Source: Streptomyces huasconensis (GTDB lineage: Bacteria > Actinomycetota > Actinomycetes > Streptomycetales > Streptomycetaceae). Taken from it: DNA of 61,867 nucleotides. Position 1 is the first letter of the stretch. Each line of letters starts with the position of its first letter. Below, piece after piece: positions 37,106 to 46,962 of the stretch. The DNA is taken from contig RBWT01000017.1 of assembly GCA_004010275.1 (NCBI GenBank), forward strand, positions 1-61,867, given 5' to 3'. A model generated the notes under the pieces. That model had not been told where the DNA came from. It saw only the letters and a list, made by a program, of their open reading frames with translations, and did no database searches. A program made the translations under genes and the position numbers.

Positions 37106-38315
37106 TCAGATCAGCGCGAACTGCCCCTCCGGCCCCTCTTCACGGTGATCGAGGACGGACGCGGGGCGCCGCGCCCCGTCCGGCACGGGCAGCACACCCG
37201 CCCCGCCCAGCTCGTCCACGGTGATCCGGCGATCCGCCCCCGTCGCCAACTCCCTCTGCCGCGGCGCCAATTCCGCGGTCAGCGCGAGAACCGTGATCAG
37301 CTCCAGCAGCTCCGACGTCCAGGCCTGCGGCCACGTCGCGGCCGGTTGGCCTCCAGCGTCCCCGGCCCGGCGTCCCCGCCCGCCGCACGCGCCCCGAACC
37401 ACCGCTCGATCACCCGCACCCCGCTCACCTCGAACTCCCACGCCTCACGCGGCACCGGCGAGATCACCCCCTCCTCGCCGACGCGCAGCACCCGTTCCTC
37501 GGCGTCGTACGCCAGTGAGCCGGGGCGCGCGGGCAGGGGCGCGCGGACGTAGGGCCTGCGCCCTCCGGGCAGCTTCGGGCGCTCGCCGTCGCCGCGCACC
37601 TGCAGCCACAGCAGCCGTTCCCCCAGCTCCACGCCCCGCGCCCACACTCCGGCGTCCGCCGTGAGCGGCACCCGGCAGCCCGCCGCCGAGCCGGACGCCA
37701 TGGCGAGCACCCTCGGCGAGCAGCGCGCGGGCCGGTGACCTCCTGGTCCAGCGCCCGGGAGAGATACGGGAGCAGCCCGGGCGCCACGTTGGGCTCCAGG
37801 CCCCCGGGGCGGCGGAAGAGCGGCCGGATGCGCCCCGGCCGCCCGGCCGGTGAGTGCCCGTCCGGCAGCACGGCCGAGGCGAGGACCGCGGGCCCCGCGG
37901 CCCCGGGGACGTGTCCCTGCTCGACCACGAAGAGCTGGCCCGCGCCGGCGACGCGCACCAGCTCGGGCCGGGCGACGTCGATGAGGCGGTGGTCGGGGAT
38001 CAGCCACTGCTCGTCGAAGGGGCCGTGGAGGACCCGGACGGGCTCGGGGCACGGGCCGCCCTCCCTGGCGAGGCGGGCCGTACCGCCCTGGTGGCCCGGG
38101 AGTTGGGCGACCGCGGTGTGCAGCGTGCGGGAGCGGGTCGGGCGGAACAGCGCCTCGCGGTCGGCGCCCCGCGCGCGGACGAGGGCCGCCCAGCGGGCCT
38201 TCAGGGAGGCGGCGTCCGGTCCCATCGGCCACCCGCGGCCCGGCCGGAGCGGTGCGACGGACCACGGCATGAGATCCGCCAGCAGCGGCGCTTCGTCGTG
38301 CGTCACGCCCGGCAT
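37106..38315 (-). CDS. Type ISP restriction/modification-like protein (C-terminal domain type), frame broken
   Basis: The rebuilt protein of about 403 residues starts MPGVTHDEAPLLADLMPWSV and includes RPTRSRTLHTAVAQLPGH, PFDEQWLIPDHRLIDVARPEL, AGRPGRIRPLF, RPKLPGGRRPYVRAPLPARP and WTSELLELITVLALTAEL. Databases label such Streptomyces proteins 'type ISP restriction/modification enzyme' because they resemble the specificity end of those large enzymes. No methylase motif (NPPY), helicase or nuclease motif is present, so it is not a complete restriction system. Breaks lie near 37725 and 37350. The start has a weak ribosome site. The stop at 37106 follows EGPEGQFALI. Confidence 0.68.
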
Positions 38316-38340
38316 CGTACGACGCGCCGGTCCGGGCCGC

Positions 38341-39090
38341 TCACGTCGCGTCGAGAGTGACCGAGAAGGAGAAGCGGTCGCCGCGGTAGTGGATGCGGGC
38401 CACGTCCAGGGTCCGGCCGTCCTCGTCGTACGTGATGCCCGTGTAGTGCAGGATCGGGCTGAGCAGCGGCACTTGGAGGAGGCGGGCGGTCTCCGGGTCG
38501 GCGAGCGTGGCCTCGACGGTGTCGGTGATGCGGCTGATGCGCACGCCCACCACGTCGCGCAGGACCTTCGTCATCGGCCAGCGCACCAGGTCGTCCGGGT
38601 CGACGCGAGCGGCCAGTTCCGGGCGGATGTAGTTGCGGGCGTGGTTGGTCGGCTCGCCCGTCTTCTCGTCGCTGCGCAGCCGGTGGTAGGTCGCCACCTC
38701 GGCCGAGTCCGGGAAGTGCCCGGCGAGTTCGGCGGGGAGCGGGGCGGTGCCGTGGTCGAGGAGGCGGGTGGTCATGCCCGACTGCTGGGCCACGATGGCG
38801 TCGACCGAGCCGAGGAGGCGGACGGGCGAGCCGCGCCGCGCACTGGGTTCGATGAAGGTGCCGCGCCGCCGGTGGCGGGTGATGAGCCCCTCGTCCTCCA
38901 GCTCCTTGAGCGCCTGCCGCATGGTCAGCACGCTCACCCCGTAGTGCCCCGCCAGCTGCTCCTCCGTGGGCAGCCGGAGCGGGGCGTCCGGGGTGCGGCC
39001 GAGTATCGAGGCGCGCAGCGACTGCGAGACCTGGTACCAGAGCGGCAGTTTCCGATTCAGGACGATCGAGTCCGGGGCGAAAGCGGTCAC
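38341..39090 (-). CDS. GntR-family regulator with UTRA domain
   Basis: This intact 249-residue HutC-type regulator has the N-terminal winged helix (LPLWYQVSQSLRASILG, LPTEEQLAGHYGVSVLTMRQAL, GLITRHRRRGTFIEP) and a C-terminal UTRA ligand domain (HARNYIRPELAARVDPDDLVRWPM, ITDTVEATLADPETARLLQVP, LDVARIHYRGDRFSFSVTLD). It starts at GTG with GGAGAGACC just before it. It lies 28 bases downstream of hmgA on the same strand, so it may sense an aromatic-degradation metabolite, but the ligand is unknown. Confidence 0.88.
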   Translation of the reverse strand: MTAFAPDSIVLNRKLPLWYQVSQSLRASILGRTPDAPLRLPTEEQLAGHYGVSVLTMRQALKELEDEGLITRHRRRGTFIEPSARRGSPVRLLGSVDAIVAQQSGMTTRLLDHGTAPLPAELAGHFPDSAEVATYHRLRSDEKTGEPTNHARNYIRPELAARVDPDDLVRWPMTKVLRDVVGVRISRITDTVEATLADPETARLLQVPLLSPILHYTGITYDEDGRTLDVARIHYRGDRFSFSVTLDAT

Positions 39091-39118
39091 GGTCTCTCCG
39101 AATCAGCGTGTCGGTGCG

Positions 39119-40480
39119 TCAGTCGCGGAAGTGGCGCTCCAGACCCTGCCATACGTCGTCGTAGCCGCGCTGCAGGTGGGACGCGGTGGCCGCCTGCTCC
39201 GTCGCCGTCACCGGCCACCGGGTCTCGAACATGAAGGCGAGGCCGTCGTCGATCTTCTGCGGCTTAAGGTCGGCCGCCGACGCCTTCTCGAACGTCTCGC
39301 GGTCGGGGCCGTGCGCGGACATCATGTTGTGCAGCGAGCCACCGCCCGGCACGAAGCCCCCTTCTCCGGCCGTCTTCGCGTCGTACGCGCCTTCGATCAG
39401 GCCCATGTACTCGCTCATCACGTTCCGGTGGAAGTACGGCGGCCGGAAGGTGTCCTCGCCCACCAGCCAGCGCGGCGCGAACACGACGAAGTCGACGCCC
39501 GCGAGGCCCGGGGTGTCGGACGGCGAGGTGAGCACGGTGAAGATCGACGGGTCCGGGTGGTCGTAGCTGATCGAGCCGATGACGTTGAAGCGGTGCAGGT
39601 CATAGACGTACGGCACGTGGTTGCCGTGCCAGGCGACGACATCGAGGGGGGAGTGGTCGTACGTCGCGCGCCAGAGGTTGCCGCAGAACTTGTTCACCAC
39701 CTCCACCGGGCCCTCGACATCCTCGTACGCGGCCACGGGCGCCCGGAAGTCCCGGGCGTTCGCCAGGCCGTTGGCGCCGATCGGGCCGAGGTCGGGGAGC
39801 TGGAAGGGGGCGCCGTAGTTCTCGCAGACGTACCCGCGCGCGCTCGCGTCGAGCAGTTCCACGCGGAAGCGGACACCGCGCGGGATCAGCGCGACCTCGC
39901 CGGGCTCGGCGCGCAGCAGGCCGAACTCGGTGCGCAGCAGCAGGCCGCCCTGCTCGGGGACGACGAGCAGTTCGCCGTCCGAGTCGCTGAACACCCGTGC
40001 GTCCATGGAGGAGTTGGCGTGGTAGAGGTGGATGCCCATGCCGGTGCGCTGCGTCGCGTCGCCATTGCCGCCGAGGGTCCACAGGCCGGCCAGGAAGTCC
40101 GTGCCGGGCGCGGGCTCGGGGAGGGGGTTCCAGCGCAGCCGGTTGGGGTCCGGCACCGTCTCGGTGAAGGGGGCCGTGCGGAGCGCGCCGTTGTCCGCGC
40201 GGGTGAACCGGGGGTGCGCGGCGGAGGGGCGGATGCGGTAGAGCCATGAGCGGCGGTTGTGCGCGCGGGGCTCGGTGAAGGCCGAACCGCTCAGCTGCTC
40301 GGCGTAGAGACCGAGGGGGGCGCGCTGCGGGGAGTTGCGGCCGTGCGGAAGCGCCCCGGGCACCGCCTCCGAGCTGTGTTCGTTGCCGAAGCCGGAGAGA
40401 TAGGTCAGCCCCTCGGCCGTCTTGCGCGCGTCGCCCTCGCCCGCACGGCCGGCGTCCCTCACGTGGTCCCCGCTCATCAT
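39119..40480 (-). CDS. hmgA: Homogentisate 1,2-dioxygenase
   Basis: This intact enzyme of about 453 residues opens the homogentisate ring to maleylacetoacetate in tyrosine and phenylalanine breakdown. It begins after a short variable tail with [20 protein letters not shown]. The iron ligands are visible as His351 and Glu357 (YFHRNVMSE) and His390 (SAHGPD). The family block [14 protein letters not shown] is complete. Two ATGs lie in tandem (40478-40480 and 40475-40477) behind GAGGGAG; either could start. It is divergent from a TetR gene across 176 bases packed with inverted repeats and is followed by a GntR gene. From memory, S. coelicolor SCO1715 is the orthologue. Confidence 0.95.
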   Translation of the reverse strand: MMSGDHVRDAGRAGEGDARKTAEGLTYLSGFGNEHSSEAVPGALPHGRNSPQRAPLGLYAEQLSGSAFTEPRAHNRRSWLYRIRPSAAHPRFTRADNGALRTAPFTETVPDPNRLRWNPLPEPAPGTDFLAGLWTLGGNGDATQRTGMGIHLYHANSSMDARVFSDSDGELLVVPEQGGLLLRTEFGLLRAEPGEVALIPRGVRFRVELLDASARGYVCENYGAPFQLPDLGPIGANGLANARDFRAPVAAYEDVEGPVEVVNKFCGNLWRATYDHSPLDVVAWHGNHVPYVYDLHRFNVIGSISYDHPDPSIFTVLTSPSDTPGLAGVDFVVFAPRWLVGEDTFRPPYFHRNVMSEYMGLIEGAYDAKTAGEGGFVPGGGSLHNMMSAHGPDRETFEKASAADLKPQKIDDGLAFMFETRWPVTATEQAATASHLQRGYDDVWQGLERHFRD

Positions 40481-40511
40481 CGCTCCCTCGTGGCTGCCCT
40501 CGTGTCTGATT

Positions 40512-40583
40512 CCTATGGGACACCGTAGGATTCCGGTTTTCCTTCCGCAAGAGGAAACCCCCTCCTTCTGCCTCGGGAGGAGG
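40512..40583. promoter_or_regulatory. Cluster of inverted repeats between hmgA and the TetR gene
   Basis: Three inverted repeats follow one another: CCTATGGGACACCGTAGG (40512-40529, imperfect), GGTTTTCCT paired with AGGAAACC (40535-40559), and CCTCCT paired with AGGAGG (40561-40583). They fill the divergent promoter region. They are good candidates for the operator of the adjacent TetR protein. Confidence 0.5.
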
Positions 40584-40656
40584 GTCCTCCGTAGGGCCGC
40601 GACCGGAATGTGGGCGCGGGAAGCCGGGAGGGCGAGCGGTGCCCTACTCTCCCGGA

Positions 40657-41289
40657 ATGCACCACCGGAACCCGCCCAAGGAACCAAGACCCCCGGCCTC
40701 CCTGCGCCGCGTGCCCGTGCAGGAGCGCAGCGCCGAGCGCCTGACCCGCATCCTCGACGCCTGCGCCGCCGTCCTGGACGAGGTCGGCTACGAAGAGCTG
40801 ACCACCCGCGCGGTCGCCCGGCGCGCGGGCGTCCCGATCGGCTCGGTCTACCGCTTCTTCGGCAACAAACGCGCCCTCACGGACGCGCTCGCCCACCGCA
40901 ACCTCGACGCCTACGCCGAGCGGGTCTCCGCCCGGGTGAGCGGCGTCGGGCACGCCGACTGGCGCGGCGCCGTCGACGCCGCCTTCGACGAGTACCTGGA
41001 GATGAAACGCACCGTGCCCGGCTTCGGTCTCGTCGACTTCGGCGTGCCCTGTGCCCCGGACGCGATGCCGGACGCGAACGTCCAGGTGGCCGAGCGGGTG
41101 GCGGCCCTGCTCGCGGACCATATCGGCGGCCCGCTGGACGCGCGGCTGCGCCGGACCGTGCTCGTCGGCGTCGAGGCGGTCGACGCGGTGCTCCAACTGG
41201 CCTTCCGCGGGCGCCCCGCCGGTGACCCGGAGCTGATCGAGGAGGCCCGGACCCTCCTGCACGCGTACTTCGCGCGGACGCTGGACTGA
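40657..41289 (+). CDS. TetR-family regulator divergent from hmgA
   Basis: This intact protein of about 210 residues has the TetR DNA-binding domain near the N-terminus ([52 protein letters not shown]) and an all-helical ligand domain ending [16 protein letters not shown]. Its position opposite hmgA suggests that it controls hmgA and itself, probably in response to an aromatic compound. The ATG at 40657 has no clear ribosome site. A TACTCT -10-like hexamer 7 bases upstream suggests a very short leader. Confidence 0.87.
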   Translation: MHHRNPPKEPRPPASLRRVPVQERSAERLTRILDACAAVLDEVGYEELTTRAVARRAGVPIGSVYRFFGNKRALTDALAHRNLDAYAERVSARVSGVGHADWRGAVDAAFDEYLEMKRTVPGFGLVDFGVPCAPDAMPDANVQVAERVAALLADHIGGPLDARLRRTVLVGVEAVDAVLQLAFRGRPAGDPELIEEARTLLHAYFARTLD

Positions 41290-41458
41290 GGCGCGGACGC
41301 CGGGCCGCGCCGTCGCGCTCCCACTTTGCTGCGTTGACCTGGAGTTTTGCGCTTATTGCTCGCGCGTCAACATCTTGTTAACGCTTCCTGGCGGGTCCTA
41401 CCGTCGTCCGGACCGCCAGACCTGGTGGGAGTTCGATGGTGAACGTTAGGTAGCCCCC

Positions 41459-42934
41459 ATGCTGACAATCCTCGGATTCGTCATGATCGCCACCTTCCTG
41501 GTGCTGATCATGATGAAGAAGATGTCGCCGATCGCGGCGCTGGTGCTGATCCCCGCCCTCTTCTGCGTGTTCGTGGGAAAGGGAGCCCATCTCGGGGATT
41601 ACGTCCTCGAAGGCGTCGGCAATCTGGCGCCCACGGCGGCCATGCTCATGTTCGCCATCGTGTACTTCGGCGTCATGATCGACGTCGGCCTCTTCGACCC
41701 GATCGTCCGGGGCATCCTGCGCTTCTGCAAGGCGGACCCGATGCGCGTCGTGGTCGGCACGGCCGTGCTCGCCGCCATCGTCTCCCTCGACGGTGACGGC
41801 TCGACGACCTTCATGATCACGGTCTCGGCGATGTATCCGCTGTACAAGCGCCTCAAGATGAGCCTCGTCGTGATGACGGGCGTCGCGGCCACCGCCAACG
41901 GCGTCATGAACACCCTGCCCTGGGGCGGCCCGACGGCCCGCGCCGCGACCGCGCTGAAGGTCGACGCGGCCGACATCTTCGTGCCGATGATCCCCGCGCT
42001 CGCCATGGGCCTGGTCGCCGTCTTCCTCCTCTCGTACGCACTGGGCCTGCGCGAGCGCAAGCGGCTCGGGGTGCTGTCGCTGGACGAGGTGCTGGAGAAG
42101 GAGACGGCCGACGAGACGGTTCTCGTGGGCGCGGGCGGCGGCGAGGAGCGGACCTCGCTCACCAAGAAGACCGCCCGCGGCACGGGTTCCGGTACGGGTG
42201 CCGTCGCGGCCGGGGGCGCCGGGGCCGACGCCCCGGACACCCGGGACGCCCCGAATGCCTCTGACGACCCGAGCGCCTCGGACGACGACGGGTTCCAGGC
42301 ACTCGACCCGCACCGCGCGACCCTGCGCCCCAAGCTCTACTGGTTCAACGCGGGCCTCACCGTCCTGCTGCTCACCGCCATGATCATGGAGTGGCTGCCG
42401 ATCCCGGTCCTCTTCCTGCTCGGCGCCGCGCTCGCCCTCACGGTCAACTTCCCGCACATGCCCGACCAGAAGGCCCGTATCGCCGCCCACGCGGAGAACG
42501 TCCTCAACGTCACCGGCATGGTCTTCGCCGCCGCCGTCTTCACCGGCGTCCTCACCGGCACCGGCATGGTCGAGCACATGGCCGACTGGCTCGTCGGCGC
42601 CATCCCCGAGGGCATGGGCCCGCACATGGGCCTGGTGACCGGCCTGCTCTCCATCCCGCTCACCTACTTCATGTCCAACGACGGCTTCTACTTCGGCGTC
42701 CTGCCGGTCCTCGCCGAGGCCGGCCAGGCCCACGGCGTCTCCACCCTGGAGATCGCCCGCGCCTCCATCGCCGGCCAGGCGCTGCACATGTCGAGCCCGC
42801 TGGTGCCCGCCGTGTACGTGCTCGTCGGCATGGCCAAGGTCGAGTTCGGCGACCACACCAGGTTCACCGTCAAGTGGGCGGTGCTCACCTCGCTGGTGGT
42901 GCTCGGCGCCGGAATCCTCTTCGGCATCATCTGA
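41459..42934 (+). CDS. citM: CitMHS-family citrate/metal symporter
   Basis: This intact 491-residue membrane protein has about 12 membrane segments and a long central hydrophilic loop (roughly residues 200-280) rich in Gly, Ala, Asp and Thr. Family signatures include SLDGDGSTTFMITVSAMYPLY, MNTLPWGGPTARAA and, near the end, MSNDGFYFGVLPVLAE. CitM-type carriers import citrate complexed with a divalent metal together with protons; the preferred metal cannot be read here. The ATG is preceded by a weak site. The stop overlaps the next start (TGATG), coupling it to an MFS carrier. Confidence 0.9.
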   Translation: MLTILGFVMIATFLVLIMMKKMSPIAALVLIPALFCVFVGKGAHLGDYVLEGVGNLAPTAAMLMFAIVYFGVMIDVGLFDPIVRGILRFCKADPMRVVVGTAVLAAIVSLDGDGSTTFMITVSAMYPLYKRLKMSLVVMTGVAATANGVMNTLPWGGPTARAATALKVDAADIFVPMIPALAMGLVAVFLLSYALGLRERKRLGVLSLDEVLEKETADETVLVGAGGGEERTSLTKKTARGTGSGTGAVAAGGAGADAPDTRDAPNASDDPSASDDDGFQALDPHRATLRPKLYWFNAGLTVLLLTAMIMEWLPIPVLFLLGAALALTVNFPHMPDQKARIAAHAENVLNVTGMVFAAAVFTGVLTGTGMVEHMADWLVGAIPEGMGPHMGLVTGLLSIPLTYFMSNDGFYFGVLPVLAEAGQAHGVSTLEIARASIAGQALHMSSPLVPAVYVLVGMAKVEFGDHTRFTVKWAVLTSLVVLGAGILFGII

Positions 42935-44119
42935 TGCCGTACGCGATACCCGGGCCCGGTGGCAGGGGCTGGCTGCTCCGTCTCGTCATCGCCTTCAGCT
43001 TCGCGCAGGGGGCGGTGTCGATGGCGTGGCCCGCCGTCTCCTACCGGGCCCTCGCGCTGGGCGCCGACGAACGCGCCGTCGGCGTCATCGCGGGCGTCTA
43101 CGCCCTGCTGCCCCTCTTCGCCGCCGTGCCGCTCGGCCGCAGGACCGACCACGGGCGGTGCGCGCCGCTGCTGCCCCTCGGCGTCGTCCTGATCTCCGGC
43201 GGCTGCGCGCTGAGCGGCATGGCGGGCTCGCTCGGCGCGATGGCCGCGTGGAGCGGCGTGATGGGGCTCGGCCACCTCTGCTTCGTGATCGGCGCGCAGT
43301 CGATCGTCGCCCGGCAGTCCGCGCCCGACGAACAGGACCGCAACTTCGGGCACTTCACCATCGGCGCCTCGCTCGGCCAGCTGGTCGGGCCCATCGCCGC
43401 GGGCGCTGATCGGCGCCGACATGGGCCGTACGAGTGCGCTGGCCCTGCTCGTCTCGGCGGCGGTCGGCGCGGTGTCACTCACCTCGCTGTGGCGCATCGA
43501 GCACGTACGTCAGGCACCGGCCGGGCGGCAGCGGGACGGGCGGGGTGACGGGCGGGTTCCGGTGCTCGGCATCCTGCGCGCCCGGGGCGTCCCCGCGGGC
43601 ATCTTCATCAGCCTCGCCGTGCTCTCCGCGACGGACATCCTCACCGCCTACCTGCCGGTGGTCGGCGAACACCGCGGCATCGCGCCCGCCGCGGTCGGAC
43701 TGCTCCTGAGCCTGCGCGCCGCGTCGACCATCGCCTGCCGCCTGGTGATGACGCCGATGATCCGGCTGCTCGGCAGAACGGCCCTGCTCACCGGCTCCTG
43801 CCTGCTCGGCGGAGTCCTGTGCGCGGGCATGGCGCTGCCCGTACCGGTGTGGGGGCTCGCCCTGATGCTCGCCGCGCTGGGCTTCTGCCTCGGGGTCGGA
43901 CAGCCGCTCTCCATGACAACGGTCGTCCAGGCCGCACCCCCCGGCGCCCGCTCGACGGCCCTGGCCCTACGCCTCACCGGCAACCGCCTGGGCCAGACAG
44001 CGGCCCCCGCCGCAGGGGGCCTCCTCGCAGGAGCAGCGGGCGTAGCGGCCCCATTCGCAATGCTGAGCGGCCTGCTCCTACTGGCGGCAACCTTGGGAGC
44101 CCGCACAAAACACCCCTGA
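42934..44119 (+). CDS. MFS transporter, frame broken
   Basis: This major facilitator protein of about 395 residues has 12 segments. The start overlaps the citM stop. The first half has VIAFSFAQGAVSMAWPAVSYRAL and the loop 2-3 motif GRRTDHGR, with GHFTIGASLGQLVGPIAAG in segment 5. The second half starts after a break near 43405 (MGRTSALALLVSAAVGAVSL) and ends RLTGNRLGQTAAPAAGGLL. The substrate is unknown. Coupling to citM suggests a carboxylate- or metal-citrate-related role, though this is only inference. A pair of 43-base repeats follows the gene. Confidence 0.83.
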
Positions 44120-44133
44120 GGCACCGCCACGTC

Positions 44134-44176
44134 AGGGGCGCGGGGAACTGCGCGCCCAGCCACACTCGTCCCGCAC
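44134..44176 (+). repeat. Streptomyces intergenic repeat, copy 1
   Basis: This 43-base unit begins AGGGGCGCGGGGAACTGCGC and continues with gcccagccacac to ccgcac. The GGGGAACTGCGCG core is a repeat I know to be scattered between genes in many Streptomyces genomes. The function is unknown. Confidence 0.75.
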
Positions 44177-44199
44177 GGGCGGACGGCAGGACCCCACCT

Positions 44200-44242
44200 A
44201 GGGGCGCGAGGAACTGCGCGCCCAGCCACACCCATCCCGCAC
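44200..44242 (+). repeat. Streptomyces intergenic repeat, copy 2
   Basis: This is a second 43-base copy, 66 bases downstream of the first and in the same orientation. It differs at four positions, including GAGGAAC in place of GGGGAAC. The pair lies between convergent genes. Confidence 0.75.
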
Positions 44243-44322
44243 CGGCCAACGGCGAGACCACGGCAGACGACACCGCAGAACACCGCACAAGCCCGCAGCA
44301 CACCGCAGGCCCCGCACGGCAA

Positions 44323-44353
44323 CGCCCCGGAGGCGTCGACAACCCCCGGGGCG
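44323..44353. terminator. Hairpin between the MFS and subtilase genes
   Basis: CGCCCCGG (44323-44330) pairs with CCGGGGCG (44346-44353) around a 15-base loop. It lies 23 bases beyond the subtilase stop on its strand. Confidence 0.6.
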
Positions 44354-44376
44354 AACTACCCGTACAGCACCGCAGG

Positions 44377-45587
44377 TTACGGCACGATCTTGAGAAGCCG
44401 GTTCGGAGAACCGGTACCCGGGCTGGTCACGACACTCGGCGTGGCCCCGTTCACCAGAGCGGAAGCGACCTGCGCCGGCGTGGCCGAGCTGTGCCCCGCC
44501 AGATAGATCGCCGCGGCACCCGCGACGTGCGGCGTGGCCATCGACGTACCGGAGATGGTGTTGGTCGCCGTGTCGCCGGTGTACCAGCCCGCCTTGATGG
44601 AGACGCCCGGCGCGAAGATGTCCAGGACCGAGCCGTAGTTGGACCAGCTGGCCTTCGCGTCGTTGCTGCCGGTCGCGCCCACCGTGATGGCCGCGGGAAC
44701 CCGGGCGGGGGAGGAGTTCGCCGCGTTGACGCCCTCGTTGCCCGCGGCGACCGCGTAGGTGACGCCGTCGGCGATGGAGTTCTTCACCGCGTTGTCCAGC
44801 GAGGTGGAGGCGCCGCCGCCGAGCGACATGTTGGCCACGGCCGGGGCGCCGGCGGTGTGGTGCCGGGTCACCCAGTCGATGCCCGCGACGACCCCGGCGG
44901 TGGTGCCGGAACCGTTGTTGTCGAGCACGCGGACGGCCACGACCTTGGCCTTCTTGGCGACGCCGTACGTCGTGCCCGCGACGGTCGAGGCGACGTGCGT
45001 GCCGTGGCCGTTGCCGTCCTGGGCGGTGGTGTCACCGTCCACGGCGTCATAGCCGTTGACCGCGCGGCCGCTGATCTCCGCGTGCGAGATGCGCACGCCG
45101 GTGTCGATGACGTACGCGGTGACGCCCGAGCCCGCGGTGTCCGGGTAGGTGTAGCTGCCGTTGAGCGGCAGCTTGGCCTGGTCGATGCGGTCCAGGCCCC
45201 AGGGGGCGTTGGTCTGCGTCGCGGTGGCCCGGACCCGCTGGTTCTGCTCGACGGTGGCGACCGCGGGGTCGGCGGCGAGGCGTCTCGCCTCCGCCGCGCT
45301 CAGCTTCGCGGCGTAGCCGTTGAGCGCGGACTTGTAGGTCTTCGTCACCGAGCCGCCGTACTCGGCTATGAGGCCCTTGCCCTGGCTCGTGGCGGCCTTG
45401 AGGCCGGAACTCTTCTTCAGCGTGACGATGTAGCTGCCCTTGACCGCGTCGGCGGAGCCCGCGGCGATCACGGTGCCCTCTGCGGGAGCGGCCTGGGCGG
45501 CAGAGCGGTGACCGTGCCGAGAACAGCGGCGGCGGCGGTCGAGATCGCGGCGGCGATCACAGTCTTCTTGCTACGCGGCATTGCCAT
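44377..45587 (-). CDS. Secreted subtilisin-like protease (S8, proteinase K type), frame broken
   Basis: This preproprotein of about 403 residues has a signal peptide ([20 protein letters not shown]), an I9 pro-domain ([13 protein letters not shown] ... VEQNQRVRA) and a mature subtilase starting near [14 protein letters not shown]. The triad is in [10 protein letters not shown] (Asp), [11 protein letters not shown] (His) and [12 protein letters not shown] (Ser). The oxyanion Asn is in VAAGNEG. One break near 45500 sits at the signal cleavage region ([11 protein letters not shown] after correction). I chose the first of two close ATGs (45587) because AGGAGG is about 11 bases before it. Spaced TGTCATGC repeats lie upstream. 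Confidence 0.92.
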
Positions 45588-45750
45588 TACGAGGGAGTCC
45601 TCCTCATAGGCGGCGCGCCCGTGGTGGGGCGACGCGACTGTGGGGGGTGTGCGCGTGATCGCGCACACAGACGGGAGCGGTGCGGTGCCGCTCCCGTCGA
45701 GAGCAGTAGCGTGGCCCCTTCACGGGGGTAGATCAAGAGAGTCGACGCGT

Positions 45751-45769
45751 TGTCATGCGTATGTCATGC
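45751..45769. promoter_or_regulatory. TGTCATGC direct repeats one helical turn apart
   Basis: TGTCATGC occurs at 45751-45758 and 45762-45769, an 11-base period, about 165 bases upstream of the subtilase start. This spacing suits a dimeric activator or response regulator. No regulator is assigned. Confidence 0.4.
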
Positions 45770-45836
45770 AACGGAAATCAAATTCCGGGCAAATGCGCGG
45801 TGAATGTGGGGTTTTCGGCCCCGGTTCAGTGCCGGT

Positions 45837-46820
45837 TCAGTCCTGCCGGGCAGTCCCGCCGGTCCGTCCCGCTCCGGTCCCGCGCGGCTCCTCGAAGTCC
45901 CACGCCGCGCGTGCCCCCGGCCCGACCGTGAGGGTCGAGTGGCCCAGCCGCTCCACGTGACGCTTCTTCACGGCCTCGTTCAGCACGAACGTGAACTGCC
46001 GCAGCCCCACCCGCTCGCGCGGCACCGCGTCGAGACGGATCGTGGTGCCGCCGCGGTCCGCGACGACGCCGCCGCCCGCCGTCGGGCGCACGTCGAAGCC
46101 GCCGGCCCGCAGCAGCGGCACCGAGTTCTCCAGGTCGCGTGCGGTCACCGCGATGCGCACCGAGGTCACGTCGCGCATCAGGCGGTCGCGGTAGACGTCG
46201 GGGAGGTAGCGCTCCCGGCCGACGTCACCGGGGTAGGAGGGCGGTTCCGTCCTGCCGCGCGGGTCGGCGAAGTACTCGGGCCGGTACTCCATCGCCCAGG
46301 TGCCGAAGGCGTCGTACTGGTCGGTGGTGAACACCCCGTCGAACCACGGCACCGGCACGCCGTCACCGAAGTCGCGGGTCTGCCGGAACTCGAGCGGGTC
46401 GGTGACCCCCAGCTCCGGCAGCCGTTCGAGGACGGTCGCCAGGTCGCCGTCGCGTTCGGTGGAGACCGCCAGGCCGGCGCTGCCGAGGGCGGTGTCGGGC
46501 ACGTCGCCCACGCCGAAGATCTCCAGATAGGTCTCGCGGCCCTTCAGATAGCGGCCGGTCCAGGCGGTCCCGTCGGCCCCCGTCGTGGTGCGGACCTCGA
46601 AGTCGGCGAACTTCCGCAGGTAGGGGGAGTGTTCGACGGCGTCGGCGGTCTCCCGGTCGAAGACCCCGTAGGCATGGTTGTAAAACAGCAGCTGCCGCTC
46701 GCGCGGCGGCCCCTCCTCGGCGCGAGCGGTGCTCGCGCTCCCCTTGGTCGCCCCGACGAGGGCGGCGGCGAGGGTCACGGTCAGGGCCAGGGTCGTCCGC
46801 AACTTCCGGCGCAGCAGCAT
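45837..46820 (-). CDS. Secreted DUF5829-like protein
   Basis: This intact 327-residue protein has a signal peptide ([21 protein letters not shown]). The mature part starts with [42 protein letters not shown] sequence, typical of the family I recall as DUF5829, which appears related to glyoxalase-fold proteins. A second half repeats the pattern weakly ([22 protein letters not shown]). No catalytic motif can be named. It lies upstream of the subtilase on the same strand, with a 249-base promoter gap between them. Confidence 0.65.
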   Translation of the reverse strand: MLLRRKLRTTLALTVTLAAALVGATKGSASTARAEEGPPRERQLLFYNHAYGVFDRETADAVEHSPYLRKFADFEVRTTTGADGTAWTGRYLKGRETYLEIFGVGDVPDTALGSAGLAVSTERDGDLATVLERLPELGVTDPLEFRQTRDFGDGVPVPWFDGVFTTDQYDAFGTWAMEYRPEYFADPRGRTEPPSYPGDVGRERYLPDVYRDRLMRDVTSVRIAVTARDLENSVPLLRAGGFDVRPTAGGGVVADRGGTTIRLDAVPRERVGLRQFTFVLNEAVKKRHVERLGHSTLTVGPGARAAWDFEEPRGTGAGRTGGTARQD

Positions 46821-46912
46821 ACGGGCGAGAGTAGGGCCGCGGAGGCGGCGGACGTGGCTGTTCCGGCGAGCGCGGCGGAAAAGCCCCCCGCTCGGCCGCC
46901 CCTGGTGCCGGA

Positions 46913-46931
46913 AAACTATCAGCGCTAGTTT
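46913..46931. promoter_or_regulatory. 19-bp palindromic operator before the aldehyde dehydrogenase gene
   Basis: AAACTATCAGCGCTAGTTT is a near-perfect inverted repeat 32 bases before the aldehyde dehydrogenase start. It matches the site at 52757-52775 in 16 of 19 positions. It is a likely TetR-type operator. Confidence 0.65.
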
Positions 46932-46962
46932 GTACTGCGGACGACTTACCTGGAGGAGTGCG

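Noticed and set aside
37106..38315. A complete type ISP restriction-modification system
   Set aside because: No methylase, helicase or nuclease motif is present, and the protein is about 400 residues rather than 1500.
41330..41360. A -35/-10 promoter call (TTGACC and a TATTGC-like hexamer) before citM
   Set aside because: The spacing between the hexamers does not fit well enough to state a promoter.
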